Shown: piece by piece, positions 18,275 through 26,604 of the stretch | How positions within the stretch are numbered: the first letter of the stretch is position 1 | Layout of the letters: every line of letters begins with the position of its first letter | NCBI RefSeq assembly: GCF_035920345.1 | Contig: NZ_CP109149.1 | Location: 1,736,001 to 1,800,000 of the forward strand | Origin: Nocardia vinacea | GTDB taxonomy: Bacteria; Actinomycetota; Actinomycetes; Mycobacteriales; Mycobacteriaceae | DNA: 64,000 nucleotides | Direction: 5' to 3' | The notes under the pieces: generated by a model | The model's input: only the letters and a program-made list of their open reading frames with translations | Databases searched by the model: none | Told to the model about the DNA's origin: nothing | Program-made: the position numbers and the translations under genes

Positions 18275-18771
18275 GGGTTCGAAAACCCTTCCGGAATCAG
18301 ATAATCGAACATCTTCTGCATATCCGCCGACAGCCGCATGAGCTCGACGGCGGAACCGAGTGTGCCGCCGTCGAGATAGGCGAACTCCATCCCGACGCCC
18401 TCGAACGCACCGCGCGCCAGGATCTCGGCTCCGCTCGCCTTCGCCTCGGCCAGCGCCGTGTCATAGTCCTCGGGCACCCACCCGACGTGGTGCAGTCCGG
18501 GCCCGACTCTGTCCAGATGTTCGGAATACAAACTGGTCCCGGTCTTGGGCTCGATCAACTCCAACTGCTGCCCGCCCGCATACCCCAATGCCACCGTGAT
18601 CGTGTAGTCGGCGGGTGCGCCACGCAATTCGCACAACCGCGGCCCGAAGTGCACGTCCGGGATGGTGAACCACTTCGCGACGCCGTACCGCTCGGTGAAC
18701 TCGCGCTGGGCCGCCTCGATATCGCGCACCACCCAGCACAGCTGGAAGATCGGGCCCCGCGCAATGGTCAT
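18265..18771 (-). CDS. VOC-fold (glyoxalase/dioxygenase-like) protein
   Basis: The 168-residue product has vicinal-oxygen-chelate blocks: FQLCWVVRDIEAAQREFTERYGVAKW at the N-terminus and GPGLHHVGWVPEDYDTALAEAKASGAE in the second half, with metal-ligand His and Glu (QQLELIEP) residues. Members isomerise or cleave small metabolites with a divalent metal. The ATG at 18771 follows GAGGTGAT; a GTG-like upstream extension to 18837 would enter the operator. First gene of a probable VOC / small protein / LLM operon, divergent from a TetR gene. Confidence 0.84.
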   Translation of the reverse strand: MTIARGPIFQLCWVVRDIEAAQREFTERYGVAKWFTIPDVHFGPRLCELRGAPADYTITVALGYAGGQQLELIEPKTGTSLYSEHLDRVGPGLHHVGWVPEDYDTALAEAKASGAEILARGAFEGVGMEFAYLDGGTLGSAVELMRLSADMQKMFDYLIPEGFSNPWT

Positions 18772-18828
18772 CGGATCACCTCGGCTCTGCTGCACAAAGG
18801 CCGCCGCGCCTTCGCTTCGTACCGCCCA

Positions 18829-18848
18829 ATTAAGCACTTACGCTTAAT
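18829..18848. promoter_or_regulatory. ATTAAGC-N6-GCTTAAT palindrome, TetR operator candidate
   Basis: A perfect 7-bp inverted repeat with 6-bp spacer lies between the divergent VOC operon and the TetR gene, in a locally AT-rich stretch. This is the standard arrangement of a TetR repressor controlling itself and a divergent operon. Confidence 0.75.
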
Positions 18849-18881
18849 GTAGTCAACACTCGGGTTTAGTACAGTGCTGAA

Positions 18882-19517
18882 ATGGCCACCGAGGATCCGC
18901 GTGCCGCACTGCTCGACGCGGGTGAACGACTCATCGCCGAACGCGGCGTGGACGTTCCGCTCCGCGATATCGCCGCGGCCGCGGGCCAGCGCAACAACTC
19001 CGCGGTGCACTACTACTTCGACTCCCGTAGCGGTCTACTCGAGGCCATCGTCGACCGCCGCATGAACTGGCTCGAAGACCGCCGAATGGGACTGCTCGCC
19101 CAATACGAGGACGAGGGCACCGCACATGAGATCCGCACGCTGGTCGCGATGCTCGCCGCCCCCATCCTCGAACTCATCTACACGGCACAGGTCACCCACT
19201 ACGGCCGCTTCCTCGAAGTGGTGCGCGCCCATCCCGTGATCGCCGACGCCCGACGCCTCGCCGGCGCCGACCGCGCCGCCGTCCGGATCATCGCCACCCG
19301 CCTGGACGCGGACCTCCCGCAACTCCCACCCCGTCGACGCCGACAGCGCCTGGAAACCATGGCGACCGTCCTGTTCGCCCTGATCGCCGACTACGAACGC
19401 GCACTGGAGGCGGGCGTGCGCACTCCGGACCCCGACAACGACACCGCCGAGATCATCGACATGATCGTCGCCATGCTCACCGTTCCGGTGCGCAAAGCGA
19501 CATCGGGTGGTGCGTAA
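18882..19517 (+). CDS. TetR-family regulator of the VOC/LLM operon
   Basis: The HTH is RLIAERGVDVPLRDIAAAAGQRNNSAVHYYFDSRSGLLEAIV near the N-terminus; the rest is an all-helical ligand domain. The QRNNSAVHYYF variant of the recognition helix is typical for one actinobacterial TetR subgroup. ATG 18882 lies 34 bases after the operator palindrome. Divergent placement implies control of the VOC / 56-aa / LLM operon. Part of its 3' end is copied, in degraded form, at 27930-28000. Confidence 0.88.
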   Translation: MATEDPRAALLDAGERLIAERGVDVPLRDIAAAAGQRNNSAVHYYFDSRSGLLEAIVDRRMNWLEDRRMGLLAQYEDEGTAHEIRTLVAMLAAPILELIYTAQVTHYGRFLEVVRAHPVIADARRLAGADRAAVRIIATRLDADLPQLPPRRRRQRLETMATVLFALIADYERALEAGVRTPDPDNDTAEIIDMIVAMLTVPVRKATSGGA

Positions 19518-19751
19518 GGCGATCCGGGCGAGCTCGGCCACCCACGCGTTTTACGCTGCGGGGCAGTGAATCTGCGTTCATCGGCACGTAATGTGTACTG
19601 GGCCGAAAGAGCGAGCGCCGGTGGCCCACACTGTTCCGGTAGGTGCATGACGCCACGGTCGACCAACCTCGGAGGTCCCATGAGGGAGCCAGCCCGCTTG
19701 TTACCGGCATTGCACAACCAGGACGAAAGGCGTTGTGGTGGTAGCTGATTC

Positions 19752-20276
19752 ATGACCGTACTGGCATTGGATATCGGCCCTGCGGAATTTGCCGCGAGCC
19801 CGGTGGGCGTCGGCGCACTGGATATCCAGCGAATCCCGATACCGGCGAATGCGGCGTGGGACGGCTGCCGGGATCTGCTGCTCGATGTCGCCGGAGACGA
19901 CGAGATCATCGCGGTCGGTATTGCCTGCCCGGGGCCGATCGACAAGTCGGCCGGGATGATCGCCCCAGCGGGAATCCCGCAGTGGCACAGTGGATTCGAT
20001 ATCGTGACAGCGGTGCGGGGGTTATTCCCGGTCGCGGCCGTCGAGGTGGCGACCGACGGCCTGTGCGTGACCCTGACCGAACGAAACCTCGGTGGAGCTC
20101 ACCACTCGGAGGCAATACTGGCCGGCGCCGGGATTCTCGCCCTGCTCGCAGCGGAACGGGTGGCCCGCAACACACCACCCGGCTTCGGTGCCGAACAAGT
20201 CACCGGGCACTTCCACGGCCGAGCAGCCTATCGCCCGGCCGGCCGGACGATTTGTGGTCGCCACCGGCCGCAGTGA
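19752..20276 (+). CDS. Truncated ROK/sugar-kinase-like protein
   Basis: The 174-residue product starts MTVLALDIGPAEFAA, the ATPase phosphate-1 strand of ROK proteins with the usual GGT weakened to GPA, and has GIACPGPIDKSAGMIAPAGIPQW and a DGLCVTLTERNLGGA block. ROK kinases and regulators are about 300 residues, so about the C-terminal 40 percent, including the Zn-binding CxCGxxGC motif, is missing, and the last 25 residues are of a different character. It is either a truncated pseudogene or a reduced protein. It precedes the P450 gene by 55 bases. Confidence 0.55.
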   Translation: MTVLALDIGPAEFAASPVGVGALDIQRIPIPANAAWDGCRDLLLDVAGDDEIIAVGIACPGPIDKSAGMIAPAGIPQWHSGFDIVTAVRGLFPVAAVEVATDGLCVTLTERNLGGAHHSEAILAGAGILALLAAERVARNTPPGFGAEQVTGHFHGRAAYRPAGRTICGRHRPQ

Positions 20277-20330
20277 GCAAATTCCCGATCCCGCAAGTGC
20301 ATCGATGCACCTTTACCTTTCAGCGGCGTG

Positions 20331-21617
20331 ATGCACACCGCCGTTGACCTCAGCGAAACCGATGGTCTGATAATGAAATTCCCTTTCGACGAGCTGACTC
20401 CCAACCAGCTGTCGTTCGCCGAACGCGACGAGCGATATCGGGAGCTGCACGACTGGCCCGAACCCACCTATCGACACAACTCCGGCTTGCGGATGGTCTG
20501 GCGCTACGACGACGTGCGGGAGTTGATGGAAGCGGCTCGCCCCGGCATCTCGAACGCGAAATCGCTGGAGCCGCTCGTCGGTTTCGGGCGCATCGCGGCC
20601 AACCCCCGCGCCGTCGGCCATCTCTGCCGGCATCTGGTCCCGCTGCCGGCGAAGGCGACCGCGGATCTCACCGACGATGTCCTGCACAAACGGGTGTGGG
20701 ACACCTTGGCCGGCCCGGCGGGACATTTCACCGTTCCGCGGGCACAACGCCCGCAACGGATCGAGGACCTGACCGAGCATTTCCACCACGCGCTGCGCAC
20801 CGAACGTGACACCAGCGATCAGACCCTCGATGTGACGTCCCTGTCGATCGATTACGCGGCCCGGATCGTCGGCGCAGCGGTCGGCTTGCCGCCTGCGGAC
20901 TGGCCGCATGTGGCGACATGGAGCGGTGCCCAGTCCGGGCTGCTGGGTCGGCGCATGCGCGGGCGCGAATTGGCCGAGGCGGTCGGCGGCCTCGGTCGGC
21001 TGTTCACGGTGAGCGCCGCCGCCATCGCATCCGGCGGACGGGATCGGACGGATGGATTGCCCGACCGTCTGCGCGCTGCCCGCATTCCCCGCCGAGTCGC
21101 CGTCTCCGCTGTGGCCAACTCGCTGGCCGCGGGCGTGCATACCGTCAGTGGCAGTATTCAGCAGGGCCTGCAGCGCCTACTGAGCGATCCGGACCGGCAG
21201 TGGTGGCACCTGCTCGCCGACCAGACATCGGCCACACACGTAGCGGCCAAGGTACTTCAGCTCGACCCGGGTCTGGTGGCGTGGAAGCGGCACGTCGTGA
21301 GCGCGCTGACGCTGCGCAGCGGCACCGTGCTCTCGACCGGGCCGGTCCTGGTGATCTGCGCCGCCGCCAACCGGGATCCGCGGGCCTTCCCGAACCCCTG
21401 GGATCTGCACGGCGCCGGCAAAGTTCCGCTGACCTTCGGATTCGGTAAACACATCTGCCCCGGTAAGCAATTGGCACAGCTCGCAGTCGAGGTGTTCCTG
21501 CGGGAATTGCGCGCTCTCGCACCGGCCGCACGTCTGGTACCGGCGCGGCAGCCGTCTCGAGCACGCCCGTCCGACTTGCTGTTCAGCGGAGCCGACATCG
21601 TCATTGTTACTGGCTGA
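20331..21617 (+). CDS. Cytochrome P450-like protein lacking the ExxR motif
   Basis: The heme loop FGFGKHICPGKQLAQ contains the axial Cys (about residue 376), and the I-helix AAGVHTVSG keeps the A-G-x-x-T signature. The usual ANRDP block is present as CAAANRDPRAFPNPWDL. Where ExxR should stand (EELLRLDPP in other P450s) this protein has AAKVLQLDPG, so both Glu and Arg are replaced. Length 428 is slightly longer than bacterial class I P450s. Either function is altered, as in the Streptomyces CYP157 group that also lacks ExxR, or the enzyme is dead. Start is ATG 20331 or the GTG just before it; no clear ribosome site. The AraC gene follows 18 bases later. Confidence 0.8.
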   Translation: MHTAVDLSETDGLIMKFPFDELTPNQLSFAERDERYRELHDWPEPTYRHNSGLRMVWRYDDVRELMEAARPGISNAKSLEPLVGFGRIAANPRAVGHLCRHLVPLPAKATADLTDDVLHKRVWDTLAGPAGHFTVPRAQRPQRIEDLTEHFHHALRTERDTSDQTLDVTSLSIDYAARIVGAAVGLPPADWPHVATWSGAQSGLLGRRMRGRELAEAVGGLGRLFTVSAAAIASGGRDRTDGLPDRLRAARIPRRVAVSAVANSLAAGVHTVSGSIQQGLQRLLSDPDRQWWHLLADQTSATHVAAKVLQLDPGLVAWKRHVVSALTLRSGTVLSTGPVLVICAAANRDPRAFPNPWDLHGAGKVPLTFGFGKHICPGKQLAQLAVEVFLRELRALAPAARLVPARQPSRARPSDLLFSGADIVIVTG

Positions 21618-21635
21618 ACCGTTCGGGGTGTCGCA

Positions 21636-22586
21636 ATGGAGTACTACGAGCTGGACATCGCGGATGTCGACGAATGGACCGAAACCTCCAACAGTTTCGT
21701 CCCGATGGATCATCGCTACCGCGAACCCGAGCGCTGGCAGGTGGCCATGACCGTGCAGCAGACGACCACGTACCGCCTGCTGCGCTGGGATCAGCCCGGC
21801 GACCGGCTGGCTTTCCGCACCCCGTCGAACATCCGTCGTGTTTCGGCCGAGGACTTCTACTGGGTAGTCGTCCCACAGCGGGGAGAATTCGCCGCGGCCG
21901 ATGAGCGCGGAGTCACTCGAATCTCACCGGGGCAGGCGGCGGTGCTGGCGCTGGATCGGCAGTGCCGGCTGCATATCCCCGGCTCGGTGGCCTACGGCTT
22001 CCAGGTACCACGCGCAGAGTTCGCGCGACCCGGCCTACGACAGCCGGTGCTCGACCTCGGCTCGGGTCTCGGCCGGATCGCCGCGGGCATGATCCGTGAT
22101 CTGCATGCCGAACGATCCGCGTTGACGAGCCGGGAGTTCAACGCGGTCGGTGACCGGATCGCCGAGCTGCTCTGCATGATGAGCGCGGGTGATACCGGCC
22201 CGCAGCAGACTCATCTGACAGAGCTCGCCGAGACCGTCCGACAGCACGTGCGCCGACACATCGGAGTTGCCGATCTCCGGCTGCCCGAGGTGGCGCGGGC
22301 ATTGGGCTGGTCGCCGCGACAGCTGCGCACCGCACTGCATCAGGCGGGCACCACGTATCGGGAAGTGCGTCAGGACGAAGCACTGCGAGCGGCTCGGACC
22401 ATGCTCGAAAACCCCGACACGACAGCAACAATCGGAGAGGTCGCCGTGCGCAGCGGCTTCACCCTCACCTGGTTCTCCGCTGCCTTCAAGGCACGATACG
22501 GTGAGACACCGAGTGAGTTTCGCAAACGCCGGTTGGCCGAGTCGGTCCGGCCCACAACAACTCTCGGCCGAGTACCACCGCAATAG
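21636..22586 (+). CDS. AraC-family regulator
   Basis: Residues 1 to about 190 form an AraC-binding-like N-terminal sensor (FYWVVVPQRGEFAAADE, ISPGQAAVLALDR). The C-terminal double HTH is clear: VADLRLPEVARALGWSPRQLRTALHQAGTTYREVRQDEALRAARTML and ATIGEVAVRSGFTLTWFSAAFKARYGETPSEFRKRR. Length 316 is typical. It lies 18 bases behind the P450 gene in the same direction, so it may be its co-transcribed regulator. Effector unknown. Confidence 0.87.
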   Translation: MEYYELDIADVDEWTETSNSFVPMDHRYREPERWQVAMTVQQTTTYRLLRWDQPGDRLAFRTPSNIRRVSAEDFYWVVVPQRGEFAAADERGVTRISPGQAAVLALDRQCRLHIPGSVAYGFQVPRAEFARPGLRQPVLDLGSGLGRIAAGMIRDLHAERSALTSREFNAVGDRIAELLCMMSAGDTGPQQTHLTELAETVRQHVRRHIGVADLRLPEVARALGWSPRQLRTALHQAGTTYREVRQDEALRAARTMLENPDTTATIGEVAVRSGFTLTWFSAAFKARYGETPSEFRKRRLAESVRPTTTLGRVPPQ

Positions 22587-22592
22587 TGAGCA

Positions 22593-22925
22593 CTACCCGG
22601 TCACCTGCTCCATGAGCTCCGTGAGCAACCGTAATACCCGACCCATCTCGGCTTCGGTCATCCGAGCGATGCCGCAGGATGTGCTCAGGCCCCGAATGGG
22701 CAGCTGTAGTACTGACGGGCGTGCGTCAGTGCCGTGACGATTCGTTCCGCATCGGGTTTCTCGTGGACAATACCGGCGTATATCGGCACATCAGTGGTCA
22801 GCTGTTCCAGTTGCCGATACATGTCCGGGGCGTCGACGAGTGGCAGTACATCGGCGTCCGCAAGCGGAGTGTGAATTCCTTTCCAATGACCTGCATCGCT
22901 GCCCGGCTTTGTTTTTTGTGCCGTC
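22593..22925 (-). pseudogene. Remnant of a MetE/UROD-like methyltransferase C-terminus
   Basis: A minus-strand frame reads TKPGSDAGHWKGIHTPLADAD, then YRQLEQLTTDVPIYAGIVHEKPDAERIV and TALTHARQYYSCPFGA before a stop. A shifted frame continues LPIRGLSTSCGIARMTEAEMGRVLRLLTELMEQVTG to TAG at 22593-22595. Together they resemble the end of cobalamin-independent methionine-synthase-like proteins, including the metal-binding Cys in TSCG. The frameshift and lack of an N-terminus mark it as dead. It lies directly before the ABC transporter operon. Confidence 0.55.
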
Positions 22926-23106
22926 GAATTCTGTTGCGAGGCAGGAGCCGTGGGTTCGCGTGGCTAGGCGTGCGTCAGCCGTCGACACTGACCTGGCACA
23001 GCTCGCCCCAGCCGTTCGATCAGCAACCGACCAGGTCAGGCAAGTCCGCGCCGGCACTTCCGCACGGTCGCGGCCGGTCGGCGATCAGCGAAGATCGGAG
23101 TACATC

Positions 23107-25794
23107 GTGGCAGATCTCTTGCCGTTCGTGATCGCCGGAATTGTATCCGGCTCGGTTTATGGGCTGGCCGCAACGGGTTTGGTGCTCACCTATAAGACGT
23201 CGGGAGTGTTCAACTTCGCCCACGGCGCCATGGCCACTGTGTCGGCGTACGCGTTCTACACCTTGCACGTAATCGATGGTGTCGTATGGCAGCTGGCCCT
23301 GGCGATTTGTGTGCTCGGGATCGGTCCGGCCATGGGCGTGGCACTGGAATTGCTGGCCCGCGTTGTCGACCGGGCGAGTTTGGAAATGCGGATCGCCGCG
23401 ACGGTCGGCATTCTGCTGGTTGTCCAGGCGGCGACGAGTCTGTACTACGGGCAGAGGACGCCCAGGATCGTTCCGATCTTCCTGCCCCAGGGCGGATTCG
23501 CCGCCTTCGGTGTGCGGGTGCAGTGGTCGGATGTAGCAACGTTCGGCGTCGCCGTGCTGGCGACTACCGCGTTATCGGCCGCGTTGCGGTTCACCCGAGG
23601 TGGCATCGCGATGCGCGCGGTCGTCGGGAATGCGGCATTGCTGGATCTGGCCGGGACGAGCTCGGTGCGCACGCGACGATCGGCATGGTGTGTCGGCACT
23701 GGTTTGGCATCGCTGTCCGGGGTGCTGTTCGCGCCGTTGATTCCGCTCGATCCCATGCAGTTGACGTTGCTGGTCGTCCAGGCGTTCGGAGCGGCGGCCA
23801 TCGGCCGATTCACCAGTTTGCCTTGGAGTTTCGGCGGCGGACTGTTCATCGGGGTGCTCGCCGCGTTGGCTACGCACTATTTCACCACCGGGCCGGCCGC
23901 AGGAGTCTCCACCGCATTGCCGTTTTTGGCGTTGTTCCTTGTGCTGCTGATCATGCCGCGTCGCTACCTGGTGGACCGGGACCGGGCGGTCCGGCAAATC
24001 CGGTCCGGTTGGACTGCTCCACCGGCGTTGCAATCCGCGGGTGGAGCCGTGGTGTTGATGGTGCTCGCGCTGGTTCCGTTGTTTGCGGGCATCCACTTGA
24101 CGGATTGGACTGTGGCGCTGGCAATGACGCTGGTCTTTCTGTCGCTCGGTCTGTTGGTCCGCACGTCCGGTCAAGTCTCGCTGTGCCATATGGCTTTCAC
24201 CGCGATCGGAGCCTGCGCGTTCTCGCACCTGGCTGTCGATCGGCAGTGGCCGTGGCCGCTCGCGTTCATCGGCTGCGGACTGGTGGTCCTTCCGATCGGT
24301 GCGGTGTTGTCTATTCCGGCCATTCGGCTCAGCGGCCTGCATCTGGCATTGGCGACCTTCGGATTCGGCGTCGTAGTGCAGATGATGTTCTACAGCGAGC
24401 CCTATATGTTCGGCACCAGTGGTCTGGGCCTGAAAATGCCACGCCCCAGCGTATTCGGACTCGACTCCGACCCGTCGTTCTACCGTTTCGTGCTGGTGCT
24501 GGCAACGGTAGGCACGCTGATTGTCGTGGCGTTGGACAAGACCAGGCTCGGACGATTGCTCCGGGGGCTGGCCGAGTCGCCAACCGCGCTGCGGACCAAC
24601 GGTGTCACGATCGAAGTCACCCGCGTTCTCGTCTTCTGCGTTTCGGCATTTCTTGCCGCATTGGGTGGCGCACTCGCCGGAATGGCCCAGACCACCGCCT
24701 CGGCGGCGAATTACCAGCCGCTGCTATCGGTTACTTATTTCGCGGTCATCGTCGTCGTGGTGGGCCGGGAGCCTTGGTATCCGCTGCTGGCCGCGATGGC
24801 GCTCATCCTGGTGCCGTCCTATGTCCAAGTCGCCGGCATGTCGCTGTGGCTCCAAGTCCTGTTCGGCATCCTGGTTGTGCTGCGTGCCGCCACCTCGAGC
24901 CGCCTCGAGCTTCCCGGCCCGATTCGATCCTGGCTGGACAACGCGTCTCGCCGCCACCGGTCCTCGGCGGTCTTCGCGGCGGAACCCGCCATCGAGCAGC
25001 CCACAACGGTGCTGGACGTCCACGAACTTTCGGTTCGCTTCGGGGGCGTGGTGGCAGTCGACGGCCTCTCGTTCGAGGCGTGCACCGGGCGGATCATCGG
25101 ACTCATCGGCCCTAACGGGGCGGGCAAGACCACCACCTTCGATGCCTGCACAGGTCTCGTCCAGGCCCACGCCGGCGAGGTGCGACTGCGGGACCTGGTG
25201 ATCAGCCGAGCCTCGACCGCGCGCCGGGCGCGGTTGGGCATCGGGCGAACCTTTCAGCAGACCGAACTGTTCGACTCCCTTACTGTCGCCGAAAACGTCG
25301 CGATGGGCGCCGAAGGTCCACTCGCCGGCGCAAACCCGCTGGCCCAACTGGTCTCAGCCCACGGACAGGCCCGGCGGGTGCGCACCGCGACGGCCTCCGC
25401 TATCGCGTTGTGCGGTATCGAATCCATCGCGGACTCTCGCGTCGGTGCACTGTCCACCGGGCAACGCAGACTGGTCGAGCTCGCCAGATGTCTTGCCGGG
25501 CCGTACCGGATCCTGTTGCTCGACGAGCCGAGCGCGGGCCTCGATCGCTCGGAAACCGCGCGTTTCGGGCAGATCCTGCGGCAGGTCGTCGCCGCGCGTG
25601 GCGTCGGAATCGTTCTGGTAGAGCACGATATGTCGCTGGTGCTCGAGATCTGTGAGGAGATCTTCGTACTCGACTTCGGTCGCCTGATATTCCGGGGCTC
25701 ACCCGCGCAGGTCCGCGCTTCGGATGTGGTGCAGCACGCCTACCTCGGCGAGCCGGTCACCGACGAACGCCGGATGACGGAGCCCGTCGCATGA
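23107..25794 (+). CDS. Branched-chain-type ABC transporter: fused LivH-LivM-LivG
   Basis: One 896-residue polypeptide carries three transporter parts. Residues 1 to about 290 are LivH-like (VIAGIVSGSVYGLAATGLVLTYKTSGVFNFAHGAMAT). About 300-605 are LivM-like (LGLLVRTSGQVSLCHMAFTAIGACAFSHL, IRLSGLHLALATFGFG). About 640-890 are a LivG ATPase with Walker A GPNGAGKTTTF near 668, signature LSTGQRRLVELAR and Walker B ILLLDEPSAGLD. The GTG at 23107 is chosen because GGAG lies six bases upstream and LivH homology begins there; the frame extends further back without protein-like content. LivF overlaps the stop by four bases (ATGA). Probable substrate is a branched-chain amino acid, amide or urea-like compound. 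Confidence 0.9.
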   Translation: MADLLPFVIAGIVSGSVYGLAATGLVLTYKTSGVFNFAHGAMATVSAYAFYTLHVIDGVVWQLALAICVLGIGPAMGVALELLARVVDRASLEMRIAATVGILLVVQAATSLYYGQRTPRIVPIFLPQGGFAAFGVRVQWSDVATFGVAVLATTALSAALRFTRGGIAMRAVVGNAALLDLAGTSSVRTRRSAWCVGTGLASLSGVLFAPLIPLDPMQLTLLVVQAFGAAAIGRFTSLPWSFGGGLFIGVLAALATHYFTTGPAAGVSTALPFLALFLVLLIMPRRYLVDRDRAVRQIRSGWTAPPALQSAGGAVVLMVLALVPLFAGIHLTDWTVALAMTLVFLSLGLLVRTSGQVSLCHMAFTAIGACAFSHLAVDRQWPWPLAFIGCGLVVLPIGAVLSIPAIRLSGLHLALATFGFGVVVQMMFYSEPYMFGTSGLGLKMPRPSVFGLDSDPSFYRFVLVLATVGTLIVVALDKTRLGRLLRGLAESPTALRTNGVTIEVTRVLVFCVSAFLAALGGALAGMAQTTASAANYQPLLSVTYFAVIVVVVGREPWYPLLAAMALILVPSYVQVAGMSLWLQVLFGILVVLRAATSSRLELPGPIRSWLDNASRRHRSSAVFAAEPAIEQPTTVLDVHELSVRFGGVVAVDGLSFEACTGRIIGLIGPNGAGKTTTFDACTGLVQAHAGEVRLRDLVISRASTARRARLGIGRTFQQTELFDSLTVAENVAMGAEGPLAGANPLAQLVSAHGQARRVRTATASAIALCGIESIADSRVGALSTGQRRLVELARCLAGPYRILLLDEPSAGLDRSETARFGQILRQVVAARGVGIVLVEHDMSLVLEICEEIFVLDFGRLIFRGSPAQVRASDVVQHAYLGEPVTDERRMTEPVA

Positions 25795-26567
25795 CCGACA
25801 CCGACTACGCACTCGAATTGCGCTCGATCACCGCGGGATACGGCACCACGATCGTGCTGCACGACGTCGACCTCGCGGTTGCACCTCGGTCCGTCGTGGC
25901 GCTGCTCGGGCCGAACGGCGCCGGAAAGTCGACGCTGCTGCGGGTGGCCTCCGGTCTGCTTCCGGCGCGATCGGGGACGGTGTCTATCGGCGGGGCCGAT
26001 CTGACCCGCGCTCGCCCCGTGCGCCGCGCCCGCGCGGGCCTGTGCCTGATCCCCGAAGGCCGAGGTGTATTCGCGGATTTGACGGTCCGGGAGAACCTGC
26101 GCCTCCTCACGCCGCCGTGGCGCCGAGGTAGCACCGACGACGTGCTCGATATCTTCCCCGCGCTGCGGGCGAAGCTAGATCAACGGGCCGGCTCGCTGTC
26201 CGGTGGCCAGCAGCAGATGCTGGCACTGGGGCGCGCCTGGCTGGCAGATCCATCGGTTGTCCTGCTCGACGAGGTGTCCATGGGCCTGGCTCCGCTGGTC
26301 GTAAACGAGATCTTCACGGCGATCGGCGAATTGCGCACCACCGGCTCGGCGATTGTGCTGGTCGAGCAGTACGTCGACCACGCCACGACGATGGCCGATC
26401 ACGTGGTGTTGCTCAGCCGCGGCACCGTCGCGTTCGCCGGGCCCGCCGCAGATATCGACCGAGGTGCCGTGCTGCAGAACTATCTCGGCATCGACGGCGG
26501 CCACACAGACTTGCCGGCGTTGCCGGCAGGACACCCACCCGGAACCGCGGCCGGGCGATGGGCGTAG
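25791..26567 (+). CDS. LivF-type ATP-binding protein of the ABC transporter
   Basis: The 258-residue ATPase has Walker A GPNGAGKSTLLR, signature LSGGQQQMLALGRAWL and Walker B VVLLDEVSMGLAP, followed by VEQYVDHATTMADHVVLL, the LivF-type switch region. It supplies the second nucleotide-binding domain to the fused permease/ATPase encoded just upstream, with which it overlaps by four bases (translational coupling). The lipoprotein gene follows after 37 bases. Confidence 0.92.
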   Translation: MTDTDYALELRSITAGYGTTIVLHDVDLAVAPRSVVALLGPNGAGKSTLLRVASGLLPARSGTVSIGGADLTRARPVRRARAGLCLIPEGRGVFADLTVRENLRLLTPPWRRGSTDDVLDIFPALRAKLDQRAGSLSGGQQQMLALGRAWLADPSVVLLDEVSMGLAPLVVNEIFTAIGELRTTGSAIVLVEQYVDHATTMADHVVLLSRGTVAFAGPAADIDRGAVLQNYLGIDGGHTDLPALPAGHPPGTAAGRWA

Positions 26568-26604
26568 CGAATCGAATGCTCGGTATCCGTACAGGAGTGG
26601 AGTA

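Noticed and set aside
22840..23106. In-frame extension upstream of the LivHMG fusion
   Set aside because: The 89 extra codons lack homology and transporter character; GTG 23107 has a ribosome site and matches the LivH start.
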